A DNA stretch of 6,269 bases from Thermoflexales bacterium (GTDB taxonomy: Bacteria; Chloroflexota; Anaerolineae; Fen-1058), in the NCBI GenBank assembly GCA_030834835.1, contig JAUQXD010001452.1, forward strand, positions 1 to 6,269. Reading direction: 5' to 3'. A program made the position numbers and the translations under genes. The notes under the pieces were generated by a model. That model did not search any database, was not told the origin of the DNA, and worked only from the letters and a program-made list of their open reading frames with translations. This document shows positions 5,974-6,269 of this stretch, piece after piece. Position 1 is the first letter of the stretch; every line of letters starts with the position of its first letter.

Positions 5974-6096
5974 TCACTCGCGGCGGGTGCCGTAGTCGCG
6001 CAGGCGCTGGTTGATGCGCTCGCGTTTGACGGCCTGCACCCAGCCGATGATCCAGACGATGGCGGCCACCCCTGCGATGGCCAATATGATCTCCAT
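5974..6096 (-). CDS. Small single-pass membrane protein (40 residues)
   Basis: The ATG at 6096 has a perfect GGAGG (6105-6109) eight bases upstream, the best ribosome binding site on this strand. This start is preferred over longer in-frame starts, because the ATG at 6150 has its GGAGG only one base away. Residues 2-20 form one transmembrane segment (EIILAIAGVAAIVWIIGWV), followed by a strongly basic tail (VKRERINQRLRDYGTRRE). The N-terminus is short with one acidic residue and the charge lies after the helix, so by the positive-inside rule the tail should be cytoplasmic. It matches no family I recognise. It lies 171 bases upstream of the fusion regulator on the same strand and could share its transcript, but the hairpin between them may separate them. 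Confidence 0.65.
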   Translation of the reverse strand: MEIILAIAGVAAIVWIIGWVQAVKRERINQRLRDYGTRRE

Positions 6097-6156
6097 GATC
6101 CAATCCTCCCTAAAGCGAATCTGTTGATCTGCGAAAGATGCAACGGTCATGCCTCC

Positions 6157-6166
6157 GATCGATCGA
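6157..6166. repeat. GATCGATCGA motif, copy 2 of 2
   Basis: This copy is identical to 5833-5842 and lies about 60 bases upstream of the small membrane protein's start codon. The rest of 6097-6269 shows no gene and no promoter I can support on either strand. Confidence 0.35.
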
Positions 6167-6269
6167 GCGCCCTCCTGTGCAGCCGAACCACTGACAGCGG
6201 TCGGCAAGAGAATGGGTCGCAGGGAACACGGTTCCGCGCGATCACGGCGCTCGATCGGGCTTGCACGGA

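Noticed and set aside
5955..6143. Alternative minus-strand frame of 62 codons over the small membrane gene
   Set aside because: It is in another frame, lacks a membrane helix pattern and a ribosome binding site, and competes with the 40-residue frame that has both.

Overview
The window most likely comes from a Chloroflexota bacterium (Chloroflexia or Anaerolineae type). This is inferred from style, not from a marker gene. A large secreted-type protein is built from repeated Ig-like modules, carries a Thr-Pro linker and ends in the tail KVYLPLVVKN, close to the YLPLV(M/V) endings I associate with exported Chloroflexota proteins. Two further exported proteins share a scaffold domain of the 'YQGRL...GTYSMIF' kind. 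There are no rRNA or tRNA genes, no CRISPR array and no recognisable insertion sequence.

Layout, left to right. (1) 1-2457, plus strand: the 3' part of a large surface or secreted protein whose start lies outside the window. (2) 2458-2597: a 140-base gap holding an imperfect 20-base inverted repeat with a 48-base spacer. (3) 2598-3638 and 3900-4931, plus strand: two paralogous exported proteins of 346 and 343 residues. Their scaffold halves are about 83% identical and their C-terminal halves are strongly diverged. The 261-base gap between them holds three separate perfect-stem hairpins. (4) 4932-5118: a convergent gap with a 9-base inverted repeat and a weaker stem next to the opposing stop codon. 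(5) 5119-5802, minus strand: a 227-residue DNA-binding protein joining an N-terminal XRE-type helix-turn-helix to a C-terminal sigma-70 region 4, with no visible region 2. A long hairpin lies upstream of it. (6) 5974-6096, minus strand: a 40-residue single-pass membrane protein with a very good ribosome binding site. 6097-6269 holds its leader and no further gene.

The left five sixths read as a cell-surface locus: one modular Ig-like protein followed by a duplicated scaffold-plus-variable-tip protein. The right part is a separate divergent unit, visibly richer in G+C, encoding a small membrane protein and an unusual regulator. Nothing in the sequence directly shows that the regulator controls the surface genes. 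The points most worth a second look are the XRE/sigma-region-4 fusion, the conserved-scaffold/divergent-tip paralogue pair, and the hairpin upstream of the fusion gene, which pairs better as minus-strand RNA than as plus-strand RNA.
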